A stretch of DNA of 64,000 nt, from contig NZ_AKKK01000006.1 in assembly GCF_000281065.1 (NCBI RefSeq), positions 124,001-188,000 on the forward strand. The letters run 5' to 3'. This document shows positions 8,152-15,426 of the stretch, piece by piece. The stretch's first letter is position 1, and every line of letters starts with the position of its first letter. Below the pieces are notes generated by a model. That model did not search any database. It had not been told where the DNA came from and saw nothing but the letters and a program-made list of their open reading frames with translations. This DNA comes from Arthrobacter sp. M2012083. GTDB lineage: Bacteria; Actinomycetota; Actinomycetes; Actinomycetales; Micrococcaceae. The translations under genes were made by a program, and so were the position numbers.

Positions 8152-9501
8152 ATGTCTGTTTCCACCAATTCCACTCAGGAGTTGCTGGATACGCCGGTCC
8201 TGAAATCGGCGATTTCCAAAGCCTCGCGGCGGCTCATGCCAATGCTCGTCATCCTGTACGTGGTGGCCTTCCTTGACCGCACCAACGTTGGCTTCGCCGA
8301 AGCCGCGCTGGAAGTGGATAAGGGTATTACCGCAGGTGCTTACGCGCTGGGCGCCGGTATTTTCTTCATCGGCTACGCCCTGTTCGAGATCCCCAGCAAC
8401 TTGCTGCTCACCAAGTTCGGAGCGAAGGTGTGGCTCGCCCGCATCGCTATTACGTGGGGCATCGTTTCGGCGTGCTTCGCCTTTGTCCAGGGCGAGACAT
8501 CCTTCATCATTCTCCGGTTCCTGCTGGGCGTCACCGAGGCCGGCCTGTTCCCGGGCGTCATCATGTTCCTGGCGGCGTGGTTCCCCAACAAGGTCCGCGT
8601 GAAGATGTTCGCCATCTTCTACCTGGCCCAGCCGTTCTCGCAGATGATGGGTGCACCGCTGTCGGGGTGGCTCATCAACATCGGCGACCAGGTTCCGGGC
8701 GTAGCCGGCTGGCAGGTCATGTTCTTCGTAGAAGGCATGCTCGCCGTCGTGGCCGGTATCGCCGCCTACTTCTTCCTCATCAACAGCCCCCAGGACGCCA
8801 AGTTCCTGACCAAGGAAGAGAAACGGGCATTGTCTGATGTCATGGCATTGGAGGACACCGTGAAGGAAGAAACGGGTCCCCGCGGCGTCTTGGCGTCCAT
8901 GCGCAACGGTCGGGTCTGGTACTTCACCGTCATCTACTTCTGCCTGCAGGTCGCCGTCTACGGTGTGACGTTCTACCTGCCACAGCAGGTGGCGCAGTTG
9001 ACCGGGCAGAAGGTGGGCATCGCCGTCGGACTCCTGGCCGCGATCCCGTGGTTCTTCGGCATCTTCGCCTGCTACTTCATCGGCAAGGCTGCCAACACCG
9101 TGGTGCGCCGACGCCGCTGGGGCACGGCATTGTTCATCTCCACAGGCCTCTGCATCTTCGGCTCCGCATGGGCCGGCGCGAACCAGATGCCGGCAGTCGG
9201 CATCATCTTCATCACCCTCGCGGTGTGCAGCTTCCTGTCGACAGGCCCCATCTGCTGGTCGTACCCGACGGCGTTCCTCACCGGAACTGCTGCGGCTGCG
9301 GGCATCGGTCTGATCAACTCCCTCGGAAACCTGGGTGGGTTCGTTGCCCCGATCCTGCGCACCACGGTCAACCAGGTCACCGCCTCGGACACTGGAACCA
9401 TGGGTGTCTACGCGTTGGGTGTGCTGCCCTTCGTGGCGGCTCTGCTGATGTTTGGTACCAAGCGCTTCAGCAACAAAGCCGACGAACTGCTGGGGAAGTA
9501 G
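8152..9501 (+). CDS. MFS transporter, anion:cation symporter (ACS) type
   Basis: 449 residues with about 12 membrane spans. The pattern LDRTNVGFA at the first helix, GIFFIGYALFEIPSNLLL, and RFLLGVTEAGLFPGVI followed by WFPNKVR is typical of the ACS subfamily (tartrate, glucarate, galactonate, phthalate-type carriers). AAAGAGGAG precedes the ATG. Because ACS carriers mostly move organic anions, this argues that the operon's substrate is a sugar acid or related anion rather than a neutral polyol, although neutral substrates are not excluded. Confidence 0.85.
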   Translation: MSVSTNSTQELLDTPVLKSAISKASRRLMPMLVILYVVAFLDRTNVGFAEAALEVDKGITAGAYALGAGIFFIGYALFEIPSNLLLTKFGAKVWLARIAITWGIVSACFAFVQGETSFIILRFLLGVTEAGLFPGVIMFLAAWFPNKVRVKMFAIFYLAQPFSQMMGAPLSGWLINIGDQVPGVAGWQVMFFVEGMLAVVAGIAAYFFLINSPQDAKFLTKEEKRALSDVMALEDTVKEETGPRGVLASMRNGRVWYFTVIYFCLQVAVYGVTFYLPQQVAQLTGQKVGIAVGLLAAIPWFFGIFACYFIGKAANTVVRRRRWGTALFISTGLCIFGSAWAGANQMPAVGIIFITLAVCSFLSTGPICWSYPTAFLTGTAAAAGIGLINSLGNLGGFVAPILRTTVNQVTASDTGTMGVYALGVLPFVAALLMFGTKRFSNKADELLGK

Positions 9502-9507
9502 TCGTCC

Positions 9508-10284
9508 GTGAAGCTGCCCGCTATTGACACCCTTTTTATCGGTGTGAGCACCAAGATGTACATGGGCTACGCGCAGAGCTTGGAATGGTTGGAACAGCTG
9601 GTAGCTGAAGTGGACGCCCGTCCGGCCCTCGCGGCCGGGCGGGTGGTCCCGTTTGTGATCCCGTCGTTTCCGGTGCTGCCCGCGGCGGCGCGTTTACTTG
9701 TAGGCACGCCGTTGGTCCTGGGCGCCCAAAATTGTAGCTGGTCCGATGGGCCGTGGACGGGCGAGGTTTCACCGTCGATGCTGGGGGAACTCGGCGTCAG
9801 TCTCGTGGAGATCGGCCATGCAGAGCGTCGCCGGTACTTCGCTGAGGATGAGGCGATGATTGCGCTTAAGGTGAGCGCCGCCGTCGACGCCGGCCTGACA
9901 CCTCTTCTGTGCGTGGGGGAACCAGAAATCCTGGACCCGGCAGCAGCGGCGGACACGGTTTACCGGCAGATCAAGGCAGCAGTTTCCGGAGACTGGTCGG
10001 TTGCCTCCCAGCTGGTCATTGCCTACGAGCCCGTATGGGCGATCGGTGCCCCGGAACCCGCTTCGGCAGAGTACGTTTCGCACGTTGTGGCCGCGCTGCG
10101 GGGTTCACTGTCGCGGCATGGCTTGTCCAGAACACCCATCATCTACGGCGGATCGGCTAAACCAGGACTCCTGCCACAGCTGAACGGGGTGTCCGGGCTC
10201 TTCCTCGGCCGTTTTGCCCACGACGCCACAAACTTCGGCCGAGTCCTCGACGAGGCCCTCGCGGTCAGCCGAACTCGCCCTTAG
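9508..10284 (+). CDS. Triosephosphate isomerase-like protein, probable L-erythrulose 1-phosphate isomerase
   Basis: 258 residues, TIM fold. The catalytic Lys is in STKMYMG (K16), the His in EIGHAERRRYF (GHSERR in true TPI) and the Glu in AYEPVWAIG; the phosphate loop IIYGGSAKP is also present. The canonical NxK motif of glycolytic TPI has become SxK, hinting at a changed substrate. In erythritol/L-threitol pathways a TPI homologue (EryH/LerI) converts L-erythrulose 1-phosphate to D-erythrulose 4-phosphate, which would feed the RpiB-like enzyme of this operon. The start is a GTG 6 nt after the transporter stop; the ribosome binding site GGGGAAG lies in the end of that gene. Last gene of the operon. 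Confidence 0.8.
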   Translation: MKLPAIDTLFIGVSTKMYMGYAQSLEWLEQLVAEVDARPALAAGRVVPFVIPSFPVLPAAARLLVGTPLVLGAQNCSWSDGPWTGEVSPSMLGELGVSLVEIGHAERRRYFAEDEAMIALKVSAAVDAGLTPLLCVGEPEILDPAAAADTVYRQIKAAVSGDWSVASQLVIAYEPVWAIGAPEPASAEYVSHVVAALRGSLSRHGLSRTPIIYGGSAKPGLLPQLNGVSGLFLGRFAHDATNFGRVLDEALAVSRTRP

Positions 10285-10298
10285 CTAAAGTCTCGCCC

Positions 10299-13200
10299 TC
10301 AGCTACCCCCGCGCTGGCAGAGGGCAACGAAGCCGCCGAGATTCTCCAGACCCTCGGGATGCGTCGGCAGGTAGTTGGTCAGTTCGGGTGAACGTACGAC
10401 GACGGCACGCCACTGACCGCGCGAGACCGCCACGTTGATCCGGTTCCGGGACAGCAGGAACTCCATGCCCCGCGGGACTTCTCCGGCTGCTGACGCGGCC
10501 ATGGAAACGATCACAACCGGAGCCTGCTGACCTTGGAACTTGTCAACGGTACCCACCCGCACCTTGCCTAGTCCGGCGATTCGTAGATGGTGCTTGATCA
10601 GCTGGACCTGGGCGTTGTACGCGGCGACCACCAGAATGTCGGTTTCCCCGAGGGGACGGATCTCAGGCGATTCCGAAGGGTCCAGCCAGGTCAGGCCGAG
10701 GTGGGTCTGGACTTGTCGGACCGCCTCCGCCGCTTCCTCGGGTGAGGACGTTGAGTTACCGGTATGCGGGACGTAGATGCAGGAAATGCCCGGAGCAACA
10801 GCGTCCAGGTGTCGTTCCTTGGCCGCGGGGGCTGCTTCAAGTCGGTTGTCGTAGGAAAGCTCGGAAACTGCGCTGCAGAGCTCTGGATGCATCCGCCATG
10901 AGAGCGCCAGAAAGTAGCCGAGTTCAGGCGGCATGGTGTTGTACCCGTCCGAGAGCCAGCCGAGTGCCGATTCATCAACAGGTTCCGGATGCGTCCCTTG
11001 GGTGACCTGCGGAAGCTGCTGAGGGTCACCCAAAAGCAGAAGTCGTTGTGCAGCCCTGCTGACGGCCATGGTGTTTGCCAATGAGAACTGTCCGGCTTCA
11101 TCGATGACCAAGAGATCCAGCGAGCCCGCTGGAACCGAAGTGCCCACCATGGTCCAGGCTGTTCCGCCAATCAAAGCCCCGCCCGGCTTGGACAACAGTT
11201 CTTCCACGTCGCCTTTGGCGCATTGTGTCCACGGCACCGGGTCGTCGTGTTTGACTTCTTTGGCCACCCGTTGGGGATCCACTCCGGCCTTCTCCACAGC
11301 AGCGCAGAGCATATTTTCCACCACGGCATGCGACTGGGCCACGACGCCCACTTTCCAGCCAGCAGCGACGAGCCGGGCGATGACATGCGATCCGACGTAC
11401 GTTTTGCCGCTTCCCGGAGGTCCTTGCACGGCCAAGTACGAATCGTCCAAGTCCTCGACGGCTGTTGTGATCGCATCAACGTAGCCGTCAGCTCCGGCCG
11501 CGACGGCTGGCAGAGCTGGCAGTGTACGGAGCTTCGGAGGCTGCCTCCGCACCAGATCCAAGGAACAGTCCCGAGGCCACTGCGGCAGGGCAGCGCTGAG
11601 TTTCGTGGCCAAAGCCGCGAGTGCTGCCCGCTGTCCGTTGGTGGCAATGGGCGGATCCGGAGTAAGCGCCATGGGCAGTTGGCTGAACGCCGTGGAGTCC
11701 TTGCGCAGGCCTTCGGCGATGGTGACTGTTTCGAAGTCCTCGTGGTCCCCGACCTCCGTGACCAAGGTTCCGTTCCAGCCTGCACGGCCAAGCGCGGCGG
11801 ATCGCTTCCCTTGGAGTGAGTCCGGCAGAGGCGGGCCGTACATGCGGAAGTATTTCTTCCCGGGTTCCAGCCCCGCGCCGTCACCGGACCGGCCATAGAG
11901 TTTCACGAGCCGCGCAGGGTTGCTCCGAGGTGTCGGTTTTGCCCAGTCCTGCAGCAGTTCGGCGTGGTCGACAACGAAGAGGTCGCGCTCGTCAGGCCAC
12001 TGTGAGGTTGGCCTTTCCAAACGGTCGAAGTGGCCCCACCAGTGCTGCTTGTCCTCGCGACGGTGGTACCCGACTCCCGCGGCCACGATGCCAATAGCGC
12101 GCGAATCGGGAGTGGCTCTCTTGTCCTCGGGCAGTCCTGCGATGTAGTCGAAGAGTGCTTTCTCTTCCGGCGCCGCCTCATACTGTTCTGGTTCGGTCTT
12201 GTCAGGTTCGGTATCTGTGAGGGGCGCTTCGTCCGTTCCACCCACGGGCACGATGGAACGCTCCGCAGCACGGGCCAGCAACCAGTTGCGCAGTTCCAGC
12301 GTCGAAAGGCAGTCGTATTCGTTGTAGTCCCGGATGCCTTCGAGGATTACAGCTGCTTCTTCAGGGTTTCCCGTATCCCTTGCCATGCAGTAGTCCGCGT
12401 AGGCAACAACTGAGGCGCCGGCGTCGGTCACGTCACCCGAGCGAAGGTGTTGTCCCATGTAGAGAGGCTCGAGCTTCTTGATGCTGTATGAGTTCTCCGA
12501 GATCCGGATGCTGTGCCGGACGGTGTCGTAGAGGTCCACCAGGACACTTTGGCGCAGGAGGTCGTCGACGGCGGTTTCGCCGACCACGTGCGTCAGGGAC
12601 AGGTTGCGCAGAGCGGTCTTTTCGTAGGCAGCGTAGTGGTAGATGTGCATGCCGGGATACTGTGCCCGCCGCTTGGCCACGTACTCAAGGAAGTCCACAA
12701 AGGCCTTGCCTTCTTCAGCCCGTGAGTGCGCCCAGAAGGGCCTGAACACTGGCTCGGCACCGGGTTCTACAGGGTTCTCGATGACCCCGAAGAGGTACTC
12801 CAGCCCCCACTTTCCCGTGACGGGGTCCTGCCACAGGGGATCGCCTTCGAAGTCGAAGAAGATGTCGCCCGGATCCGGAGCGGGTAGCCTGCCCAAGGTG
12901 TGGTCCGGCAGGACGTTGTAGCTGATGGCTTTGGTTTCACCGGACTTGTCCATGTACTTGACCGTGCCATCAGGCGTTCCTGTTCCGGTCTGCAGCCGTG
13001 CCTGCTCACGGAGCCGCAGCAGCGTGGGGTCACCCGCCTCGGGCATGGCTGCCAGTCCGTCAATGGTAGTAACGCCGGCCTCGATCAGTTTCTTGCGCCG
13101 ACTAATCCGCATGCCGGCCACCATGAGGAGATCCCGATGGAGTTGCACCTGCTCAGCGCAGTAATCACACCGGCCACAGGCGGAATAGCGGGAGTCGCCC

Positions 13201-13874
13201 CATTCCACGGGCCCGTTGTCCGAAACGTGCGTCTCGGTCATGCCAAGGAAGCGTTCCCGGCGTTCCCTCAAGACGGGAAGGATCTGGGCAAGGGGGTGGT
13301 GGCTGTGGACGCGGTTACCCAGCACTAGGGTGACAGTGGGATCCGGTGAGATCCCTGCCTGGATGAGTTGATCTCCATAGGCGGCCAACTGCAGGAGGGC
13401 TGTGACCTTGGCGTGCCGCGCGAGCTTGGTGTCGAAGACCGCGTACTGCCCGCCGGTGCGCTTCACCAGGAAGTCGGATCGGCCATGGAACTGGCCATCG
13501 AAGAAGGCGGCCTGAAAGACGACGTCCGCTCCGGAGCGTAGGGCGTCGATGGATTCCGCATGCTTGGCCGAAAGGGTGGCGCGGTCCATAGCAGAGGCGG
13601 GAACGACGTCGTAAACGCCTTTTCCCGTGGCCGCATCCCATGGCCCGAACTCAGCCATGAAATCATCCAGGACCCGGTGCTCGTGGACGTCGCCCAGCTT
13701 GGCTGTGCGCTCCAACATGGCGTCGGCTGCGAAGTCCGGCTTAGGCGTGCGGCCCAGTTTTTCGTCGAGTTTCCGGAGCAACTGGTACTCGCAGGTGGCA
13801 GCGATGACGAGGTCGCTGGCCGAGAACACCAAGTCCGGCCGGGCGCCCGCGATCTGAGGATCGAGAAAGAACAC
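10299..13874 (-). CDS. TM0106-family RecB-like nuclease fused to a UPF1/Dna2-like SF1 helicase
   Basis: 1191 residues. The N-terminal third is a RecB-type nuclease with Cys28 (AATCEYQLLRK) and a CGRCDYC cluster near residue 231, the spacing of 4Fe-4S RecB nucleases such as AddB/Dna2. An RNase H-like domain with FFDFEGDP lies near 340. The C-terminal half is an SF1B helicase: Walker A QGPPGSGKTYV (about 815), Walker B VIDEAGQFS, motif III LLGDPQQLPQ, motif V DKFQGQQAPVV and motif VI NRINVAVSRG. The gene converges with the operon on its left and is divergent from the deaminase gene. Probably DNA repair or RNA/DNA processing; the physiological role of the family is poorly defined. Confidence 0.85.
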   Translation of the reverse strand: MFFLDPQIAGARPDLVFSASDLVIAATCEYQLLRKLDEKLGRTPKPDFAADAMLERTAKLGDVHEHRVLDDFMAEFGPWDAATGKGVYDVVPASAMDRATLSAKHAESIDALRSGADVVFQAAFFDGQFHGRSDFLVKRTGGQYAVFDTKLARHAKVTALLQLAAYGDQLIQAGISPDPTVTLVLGNRVHSHHPLAQILPVLRERRERFLGMTETHVSDNGPVEWGDSRYSACGRCDYCAEQVQLHRDLLMVAGMRISRRKKLIEAGVTTIDGLAAMPEAGDPTLLRLREQARLQTGTGTPDGTVKYMDKSGETKAISYNVLPDHTLGRLPAPDPGDIFFDFEGDPLWQDPVTGKWGLEYLFGVIENPVEPGAEPVFRPFWAHSRAEEGKAFVDFLEYVAKRRAQYPGMHIYHYAAYEKTALRNLSLTHVVGETAVDDLLRQSVLVDLYDTVRHSIRISENSYSIKKLEPLYMGQHLRSGDVTDAGASVVAYADYCMARDTGNPEEAAVILEGIRDYNEYDCLSTLELRNWLLARAAERSIVPVGGTDEAPLTDTEPDKTEPEQYEAAPEEKALFDYIAGLPEDKRATPDSRAIGIVAAGVGYHRREDKQHWWGHFDRLERPTSQWPDERDLFVVDHAELLQDWAKPTPRSNPARLVKLYGRSGDGAGLEPGKKYFRMYGPPLPDSLQGKRSAALGRAGWNGTLVTEVGDHEDFETVTIAEGLRKDSTAFSQLPMALTPDPPIATNGQRAALAALATKLSAALPQWPRDCSLDLVRRQPPKLRTLPALPAVAAGADGYVDAITTAVEDLDDSYLAVQGPPGSGKTYVGSHVIARLVAAGWKVGVVAQSHAVVENMLCAAVEKAGVDPQRVAKEVKHDDPVPWTQCAKGDVEELLSKPGGALIGGTAWTMVGTSVPAGSLDLLVIDEAGQFSLANTMAVSRAAQRLLLLGDPQQLPQVTQGTHPEPVDESALGWLSDGYNTMPPELGYFLALSWRMHPELCSAVSELSYDNRLEAAPAAKERHLDAVAPGISCIYVPHTGNSTSSPEEAAEAVRQVQTHLGLTWLDPSESPEIRPLGETDILVVAAYNAQVQLIKHHLRIAGLGKVRVGTVDKFQGQQAPVVIVSMAASAAGEVPRGMEFLLSRNRINVAVSRGQWRAVVVRSPELTNYLPTHPEGLENLGGFVALCQRGGS

Positions 13875-13936
13875 CGCGACCCACCTGCCTTTCCGATGCC
13901 GTGATTAAACCCTTGCAGCCAAGCTATCAGCGGGCC

Positions 13937-13973
13937 CTGACAATATAGGGCGTAGCCACTTTAGACTGCACGC
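13937..13973 (+). promoter_or_regulatory. Predicted leaderless promoter of the cytosine deaminase gene
   Basis: CTGACA (13937-13942) and TAGACT (13962-13967) form a -35/-10 pair with a 19-bp spacer. The ATG at 13974 is only 6 nt after the -10, so the mRNA probably begins at or next to the start codon. There is no Shine-Dalgarno sequence, consistent with leaderless translation common in actinobacteria. Confidence 0.45.
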
Positions 13974-14426
13974 ATGACTGAAACTGCCCCGACCCCGGAT
14001 CCCGCTTTCGAAGCCGCCTACCAAGCCGCGCAAAAGAGCCTCAGCGAGGGCGGCATCCCGATTGGAGCCGCATTGGCCCGCGGAGGGGAAGTCATTGCCA
14101 GCGGTCACAACGAACGCGTCCAGCACGGCGATCCGATCGCGCACGGCGAGATGTCCGCGCTGAGGGCCGCCGGGCGTCAGAGGAGCTACCGCGACACCAC
14201 CCTTTACACCACCTTGGCACCATGCGCGATGTGCACGGGAACCATCATCCAGTTCAAAATCCCGAGGGTTGTGGTGGGTGAGGCCGAAACGTTCCCCGGC
14301 GAATTCGACCTCCTGCGTTCACGTGGCGTGGAAGTCGTGGTGCTGGACGACCCCCGCTGTGTGGACATGATGCGCACATTCCAGGAGGAACACCCCGAAT
14401 TGTGGGCCGAGGACATCGCCGAATAG
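13974..14426 (+). CDS. Cytosine deaminase, fungal/yeast (FCY1-like) type
   Basis: 150 residues, CDA-fold zinc deaminase. HGEMSAL supplies the zinc His and catalytic Glu, and PCAMCTGTI the two zinc Cys. The C-terminal half follows the yeast cytosine deaminase pattern closely: IPRVVVGE, RGVEVVVLDDPRC and the terminal PELWAEDIAE, which corresponds to PQDWFEDIGE in the yeast enzyme and forms the lid over the active site. Most bacteria use the unrelated amidohydrolase CodA. It would convert cytosine to uracil for salvage. The gene is monocistronic and divergent from the nuclease/helicase. Confidence 0.85.
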   Translation: MTETAPTPDPAFEAAYQAAQKSLSEGGIPIGAALARGGEVIASGHNERVQHGDPIAHGEMSALRAAGRQRSYRDTTLYTTLAPCAMCTGTIIQFKIPRVVVGEAETFPGEFDLLRSRGVEVVVLDDPRCVDMMRTFQEEHPELWAEDIAE

Positions 14427-14558
14427 CAGCGGGAAACGGACTATGCAAAGGGTGCAGAATTCGCCTAGTCACAGATAGCCACCGAGCGTAGGCTGACATC
14501 ATCGGCGTCGGTGCCGAGAGGCCCCGCGTCGATGACCCCAATCGATGAAGGAGGACCC

Positions 14559-14993
14559 ATGAGTGCCGTACGTGAATTCATGACAACCAACGCTCAGTGC
14601 ATCGAAGAGGACAAGACTCTTCAGGAAGCCGCCAGGCTGATGAGGGATATGGACTGCGGTTCACTTCCCATCTGCGGCCACGACGGCAAGCTCACCGGCT
14701 TCATCACCGACCGCGACATCGTGGTCAAGTGTCTGGCAGAAGGCAGGGACGCCCGGGAAGTACGCGCCAGCGAACTCGCCACCGGCAAGCCCTTCTGGGT
14801 GGACGCCGATGCCAACGTTGACGAGGCCGTCACCATGATGGAAGAACATCAGGTGCGCCGCTTGCCCGTCATCAGCGACCACAAGTTGGTAGGCATCATC
14901 AGCCAGGGCGATATCGCGCGCAACCATTATGCAGAACAGCGCCTCGGCGAGATGGTGGAGCACATTTCAGCCAAGGAGCGCATGTCGCACTGA
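14559..14993 (+). CDS. CBS-domain pair protein
   Basis: 144 residues consisting of two CBS motifs (about 8-60 and 73-130), with the typical DCGSLPICGHDGKLTGFITDRDI and HQVRRLPVISDHKLVGIIS cores. Stand-alone CBS pairs bind adenosine nucleotides and are often stress- or energy-responsive. The ATG at 14559 is chosen because AAGGAGGA lies 5 nt upstream; earlier in-frame starts lack a site. No partner domain is fused, so the regulated target is unknown. A bidirectional hairpin follows. Confidence 0.85.
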   Translation: MSAVREFMTTNAQCIEEDKTLQEAARLMRDMDCGSLPICGHDGKLTGFITDRDIVVKCLAEGRDAREVRASELATGKPFWVDADANVDEAVTMMEEHQVRRLPVISDHKLVGIISQGDIARNHYAEQRLGEMVEHISAKERMSH

Positions 14994-15026
14994 TATCCCA
15001 AGCCACACTGACAACCCAACCCAGCC

Positions 15027-15062
15027 GCCGCGAGGCATCCCTTTAGAGGAACGCCTCGCGGC
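15027..15062. terminator. Bidirectional hairpin between convergent genes
   Basis: GCCGCGAGGC (15027-15036) and GCCTCGCGGC (15053-15062) pair perfectly over 10 bp around a 16-nt loop. It sits between the CBS gene (+) and the hypothetical gene (-), overlapping the 3' end of the latter, and probably terminates both. Confidence 0.6.
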
Positions 15063-15339
15063 CCGTTCCTTCACGCAACACGAGCTCGCCGTGTTCAATC
15101 GAAACCAGCAGGCTCTTGGGTTTCCCCGCGAGCTTCTTCGTGGCGCTAAGTTTTCGGCTGCCGACCTCCACACCCACGGTGGCGCCCTTCGCCGGCAGCT
15201 CAACTGTTAATTCGTCGGCCATCCCCAACAGGGACTTGGTGGACACACCCCTCTCAGACACGGCTTCCTTGCCGTTGACGGTCACTGTTACGTCATCGGA
15301 ATCAAACCCGTCCTGAAGGATGATGAGCAGTTCCTGCAT
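15043..15339 (-). CDS. Small conserved-type hypothetical protein
   Basis: 98 residues, soluble, with alternating short hydrophobic strands (LLIILQDG, VTVTVNG, LTVELPAKGATVGVEVG, LLVSIEHGELVL), suggesting a small beta-rich domain. No family recognised. ATG start; divergent from the tex gene. The reading frame is clean and has the third-position GC bias of its neighbours, which supports it being real. Confidence 0.6.
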   Translation of the reverse strand: MQELLIILQDGFDSDDVTVTVNGKEAVSERGVSTKSLLGMADELTVELPAKGATVGVEVGSRKLSATKKLAGKPKSLLVSIEHGELVLREGTGREAFL

Positions 15340-15426
15340 GGGACAACTACAGCACTAACGGCGCCCGCGGGATAGGCCTTCCCCATACCGCCTTCGGAAA
15401 CTGTCGGCTATGTGAGGCAAACTGTC

